A stretch of DNA of 64,000 nucleotides from contig JAQBNO010000110.1 in the NCBI GenBank assembly GCA_028288485.1, positions 86,860 through 150,859 on the forward strand, in the 5' to 3' direction. The stretch comes from Segetibacter sp. Its GTDB lineage: Bacteria; Bacteroidota; Bacteroidia; Chitinophagales; Chitinophagaceae. Shown piece after piece: positions 60,925 through 64,000 of this stretch (position 1 is its first letter; every line of letters starts with the position of its first letter). A model generated the notes under the pieces. The model did no database searches. It was not told where the DNA came from and saw nothing but the letters and a program-made list of their open reading frames with translations. The position numbers and the translations under genes are program-made.

Positions 60925-61860
60925 ATGACTTTCGTTCAACTCGAATATGTTGTTGCTTTAGATAATTACCGTCACTTTGCAGTTGCGGCAGAGCACTGTT
61001 ATGTTACACAGCCAACTTTAAGTATGCAGATCCAAAAGCTGGAAAGCGAGCTTGGCATCCAGATTTTTGACCGAACGAAACACCCCGTTGAGCCTACAGA
61101 AATGGGCGAACAACTTATTGCGCAAGCAAAGAAAATACTGAAGGAAAAAAGCCGGATGGACGACCTCGTACATACGCAAAAAGGCATACTTACCGGAGAA
61201 CTAAAAATCGGGATAATCCCAACGTTAGCGCCTTACCTGTTACCGTTGTTCATTCAATCTTTTACCCGCAACCATCCGCAGGTAAAACTGGTAGTAAGCG
61301 AAATGACTACTGAGGTTATTATGTCGAAACTTCGGGAAAGCAGGATTGATGTAGGCATTTTGGTAACACCTTTAAACGACCAGGCAATTAAAGAACATGT
61401 GTTGTTTTACGAAGAACTGGTGGCATATGTTTCCGACAAGAACAAAGCATACAAGAAAACTTATGTTTTGCCGCAAGACATAGATCCTGGTAAACTTTGG
61501 TTGCTGGAGGAAGGGCATTGCTTCCGTTCGCAGATCCTGAATTTATGCGAATTGCGAAAAGCGAGCCGTGAAGGCGAGCATTTTGAATACGAAGCCGGCA
61601 GTTTTGAAACCCTTCGTCGCATTGTAGAACTGAATGATGGAATAACCGTCCTTCCTGAACTTGCAACTTTTGATTTAAACGAAAACCAGGCACAACTGAT
61701 TCGACATTTTCAAAGCCCCGCGCCAATGCGTGAAGTAAGTATGGTAATACACCGCGACTTTGTAAAAAAGCGTTTAATAGAAGTATTGAAGAAGGAAATT
61801 CTCACTTCGATTCCTGAAAAAGTTCGCCGCAACGAGAAGTCTAATGTTGTTCCTATTTAA
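60925..61860 (+). CDS. oxyR: OxyR-type LysR family regulator
   Basis: This 311-residue LysR-type regulator has a winged helix (1-60, FAVAAEHCYVTQPTLSMQIQ) and a periplasmic-binding-like effector domain. The redox pair Cys199 (EEGHCFRSQ) and Cys208 (LNLCEL) lies at the same positions as in E. coli OxyR, and GSFETLRRIVELNDGITVLP matches the OxyR regulatory domain. It most likely senses peroxide. Its target genes (katG, ahpC, dps) are not in the window. Confidence 0.9.
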   Translation: MTFVQLEYVVALDNYRHFAVAAEHCYVTQPTLSMQIQKLESELGIQIFDRTKHPVEPTEMGEQLIAQAKKILKEKSRMDDLVHTQKGILTGELKIGIIPTLAPYLLPLFIQSFTRNHPQVKLVVSEMTTEVIMSKLRESRIDVGILVTPLNDQAIKEHVLFYEELVAYVSDKNKAYKKTYVLPQDIDPGKLWLLEEGHCFRSQILNLCELRKASREGEHFEYEAGSFETLRRIVELNDGITVLPELATFDLNENQAQLIRHFQSPAPMREVSMVIHRDFVKKRLIEVLKKEILTSIPEKVRRNEKSNVVPI

Positions 61861-61863
61861 AGC

Positions 61864-61920
61864 TTTTTTTGTGAGCCGGCTTTCGTTTTTCATGGCTTCA
61901 TCGTTGTGTCACTCACTTGA
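61864..61920 (+). repeat. Dispersed bipartite repeat (copy 20)
   Basis: CTTTTTTTGTGAGCCGGC, spacer, CATCGTTGTGTCACTCACTT, GA. It starts 4 bases after the oxyR stop on the same strand and ends 4 bases before the stop of the convergent small gene. Confidence 0.9.
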
Positions 61921-61924
61921 GCTT

Positions 61925-62107
61925 TTATATCCTGGTTCTTAAAATTTCAGGTTTGTCGCTGCTTTTCGGAAGCCCGATTTTTGCAATCGTATCTTTCGCT
62001 TTTTCTACTTTAACAGGAAAAAGAACAATGTCATCCGACTTGTTCAACCTCTTATCGATGATAACAATCGGTACCTTGGTGCTGTTCAATTCTTCTACGC
62101 TTTTCAT
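61925..62107 (-). CDS. Small protein overlapping the broken upstream gene
   Basis: This 60-residue product begins MKSVEELNSTKVPIVIIDKR and ends ILRTRI. Its ATG overlaps the stop of the upstream gene (ATGA), so the two were translationally coupled. I do not recognise a named family. The tight overlap recalls two-gene defence or addiction modules, but nothing in the sequence proves that role. Its own frame is intact even though its partner is broken. Confidence 0.6.
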   Translation of the reverse strand: MKSVEELNSTKVPIVIIDKRLNKSDDIVLFPVKVEKAKDTIAKIGLPKSSDKPEILRTRI

Positions 62108-62564
62108 ATTGCAACTTTAGTAGTTTTTTGCTGTACCAGAAATGCAGTATATTCTTTGCCTCGTTCAAACGGTTCCCAACTTTGCGCCACCTGCCCAAAT
62201 ATATCAAAGTCACCTTTAATTTCATCATAGTATTTGGATATGCCTATTTGATAGAGCCTTGTTCTGGCCCTGGTACTGCCTGAAGCATATATCCATGCTT
62301 TCGGGTGGTCGCTCATAAAAAGCATAAACAGCTCCTATCACCGTCGCAAGAACTTTTTCACTGGTCGCCATTATTACTTACTGCCAAATCATCAATTGCA
62401 CCTGTTACCGGATCTTTGTCTCGGAAAGCAAGGTTATAAACTTGGTCTCCGTTAACCAATGTGAACTGAATGCGTTTCCTAATTAATCCTTTTGGTCCCT
62501 CACTTATGAATTCGTAACTCAAAAGTTCCTCGCTTGATTTCAGTTGATATTTTTCGAGTTTCAT
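62104..62564 (-). pseudogene. Frameshifted DUF6934-like gene
   Basis: Three frames together give one protein: MKLEKYQLKSSEELLSYEFI to LAVSNNGD (62564-62361), then SEKVLATVIGAVYAF (about 62350-62305), then MSDHPKAWIYASGSTRARTR and YTAFLVQQK to the stop at 62104. From memory this matches the family DUF6934 (function unknown), whose members are about 150 residues with the RTRLYQ motif. At least two single-base shifts break it. An intact relative elsewhere would show whether they are real or sequencing errors. Confidence 0.6.
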
Positions 62565-62792
62565 ATTCTGCTGAAGATATAGTTTTGAATGTTAGTTGCA
62601 AATAGCAATTCGGGATTGCAACCTTCGTTACCGTATTGTTGCTATTGGTAGTTTAGTGCCCCCTGGTTTTACTTAAGCCCCCCTAAAAATAGAATTACAA
62701 GAATTGAAAACTTCGACTTTACTTATAATCTTTATCCTCCCGTTACCTCCGTTAATTAAATCCCACTAAATATTTTTCACTTTCTTTGCCGC

Positions 62793-63506
62793 ATGAAGCT
62801 TTTCTTTATTCGCATTACAAAGTCGTTGTTCATTAAGCTGCAGTTGCACCGGGTATTTCAACCTTTTGCAGGTTTATTTTTAAACCTGGTTTACATGACC
62901 CGGCTTTCCAAATGGGCGTACGAGAACAAGAAAACGGAATACAACGACTTTTTAAGCAAATGGGATTACAACAAACGTTACCCCATGTATAAATGGGTAA
63001 TCGAAAAGGAAGGCCTTACAGGTCCGGTGAATTATATTGAATTTGGTGTCGCAGCAGGTCAGTCGTTTGATTGGTTTATGGCACAAAATACTGATCACGA
63101 AAGCCGGTTTTACGGGTTCGATACGTTCGACGGTTTACCGGAAGATTGGGGACCTTTTAAAAAAGGGTCCTTTACAAATAATAACCAGGTGCCGCTGATT
63201 AAAGATTTCAGGGGCAAGTTTTATCAGGGATTGTTTCAACAAACTGTGCCTGAATTTTTAACAGAACTCGATAACAGCCGCAGAAATGTGATTATGATGG
63301 ATGCCGACCTTTGGTCAGCTACCTTGTATGCACTTACTTCACTCGCCCCGGTCTTAAAAAAAGGCGATATTATTTTCTTCGACGAATTTGTAGTTCCAAC
63401 GCATGAATTTAAAGCGTTCTCCGATTTTACGCAATCGTTTTACATCAACCTGCAATTGGTAGCCGCGGCCAACAATTATTATTTTGTTGCCTTTAAGGTG
63501 GTGTGA
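62793..63506 (+). CDS. Class I SAM-dependent methyltransferase (TylF/MycF-like)
   Basis: This 237-residue protein has the SAM-binding start NYIEFGVAAGQSFDWF (about 80-95), the acidic loop FYGFDTFDGLPEDWG (about 107-121) and MMDADLWSATLYAL (about 168-181), the pattern of the macrocin-O-methyltransferase-like group. It probably methylates a sugar or small molecule. An N-terminal segment of about 75 residues precedes the core. It is monocistronic; the 228-base gap before it holds nothing else I can name. Confidence 0.82.
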   Translation: MKLFFIRITKSLFIKLQLHRVFQPFAGLFLNLVYMTRLSKWAYENKKTEYNDFLSKWDYNKRYPMYKWVIEKEGLTGPVNYIEFGVAAGQSFDWFMAQNTDHESRFYGFDTFDGLPEDWGPFKKGSFTNNNQVPLIKDFRGKFYQGLFQQTVPEFLTELDNSRRNVIMMDADLWSATLYALTSLAPVLKKGDIIFFDEFVVPTHEFKAFSDFTQSFYINLQLVAAANNYYFVAFKVV

Positions 63507-63538
63507 TTGTGAGTGGTGAGTGGTAAGTTGTGGATCAA
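63507..63538 (+). repeat. Phrase-like repeat after the methyltransferase gene
   Basis: GATTGTGAGTGGTGAGTGGT is followed by AAGTTGTGG. The words GAGTGGT and GTGAGTGG recur, as in the other phrase-like stretches. The remaining sequence to 64000 shows no gene I can support. Confidence 0.5.
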
Positions 63539-63938
63539 TGTCTTTACTTAAGGAATTATCGGGTCTGTTGATACAGTTATTTACAACTGGCTACGGCACG
63601 TTTTACTGATTATGTTTTGTTTTTCTTTTTTTCTTGCCTAATGACTCCTTGAAGAATAAAAAAGGGCTTTGGTAGGACTTACGAACAAAGAATACAAACC
63701 GGCTTCGGTAACATTTATTTCATTTACTTCGGTAATTTTTATTTTTTTTCAGTGGTCTCAGTGATTGCTTTACAGTTCTTAACGCCTTTTCCATAAGGTC
63801 GAAAGAAGAAAGATATTGGTAGTTATCGACCCGGTATTTCAAATATAGGTTTGTCCACTAACATGAAAGACAGATCGGGCCTTGATACCTCATTTGTGCA
63901 GAACGTAGCATGAAAATAGAATAAGCGTGAAAAACAAA

Positions 63939-63971
63939 TGATTAAGCCACAGTAGCACAACGGCTTAATCA
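63939..63971. repeat. Hairpin near the window end
   Basis: The arms TGATTAAGCC and GGCTTAATCA are perfect, with a 13-base loop and no T-run. Neighbouring genes lie outside the window, so its role cannot be judged. Confidence 0.5.
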
Positions 63972-64000
63972 TGGAACAATGAAAGGAACGGGCTGTTATC

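Noticed and set aside
1..64000. tRNA, rRNA, CRISPR array or intact insertion sequence
   Set aside because: I scanned the gaps by eye for tRNA arms, regular spaced repeats and transposase motifs and found none; a dedicated search would settle it.

Overview
This window reads as chromosomal DNA of a Bacteroidota bacterium, most likely of the family Chitinophagaceae. The evidence is the gldF-gldG gliding genes, a type IX secretion C-terminal domain remnant, the MurF-alanine racemase fusion, a bacterial geranylgeranylglyceryl phosphate synthase, Bacteroidota-type promoters (TTG, about 17-21 bases, TAnnTTTG), weak ribosome binding sites, low GC and long gene-poor gaps. I saw no tRNA, rRNA, CRISPR array, prophage or intact insertion sequence. 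The family-level assignment is inference.

Layout. 1-4.7 kb: the end of a transglutaminase-like protease gene, an enoyl-CoA hydratase, then acpP-fabF-rnc. 5.2-10.6 kb: small secreted proteins, methylmalonyl-CoA epimerase, iscS-iscU-iscA and a CDGSH-type iron-sulfur protein. 10.8-18.1 kb: gldF, gldG, a TerC-family membrane protein, murF-alr and lspA. 18.7-28.4 kb: a duplicated-domain lipoprotein, a D-lactate dehydrogenase-like enzyme, fumC, an acetyltransferase, a YcxB-like protein and the class II ribonucleotide reductase. 29.4-35.8 kb: the ether-lipid enzyme, an M28 peptidase, a LytS/LytTR two-component pair and dxs. 36.5-43.2 kb: scpA, frr, a WecA/TagO-like transferase, a LolC/E-like permease, rbfA and an MsbA-like exporter. 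43.6-51.1 kb: a TraR/DksA-like protein, ileS and an M16 peptidase pair. 52.5-63.5 kb: a fused 3-hydroxyacyl-CoA dehydrogenase/hydratase, metG, two S66 peptidases, oxyR, a broken two-gene module and a methyltransferase.

Most genes are housekeeping. The notable signal is between them. At least 19 clear and 5 degraded copies of one bipartite repeat (about 60-120 bp) sit in the gaps. Each has a T-run with a GGTACCAGC-like box, a variable spacer, then CATCGTTGYGTCRCWCWCTTGTAC. The core keeps a small dyad through paired base changes, and most copies lie just 3' of a gene on that gene's own strand. A second class of phrase-like low-complexity repeats (for example ATTGAACATTGAAA, GTGAGTGGTGAGTGG) sits at gene ends, often as inverted pairs. 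Similar phrases appear to have been absorbed in frame into metG.

The gaps also hold gene wreckage: a frameshifted L,D-transpeptidase, a frameshifted hicB-hicA antitoxin-toxin pair, a type IX sorting-domain remnant, an orphan LuxR helix-turn-helix and a frameshifted DUF6934-like gene with an overlapping partner. The 24 kb between 28 and 52 kb is otherwise densely packed with conserved genes.
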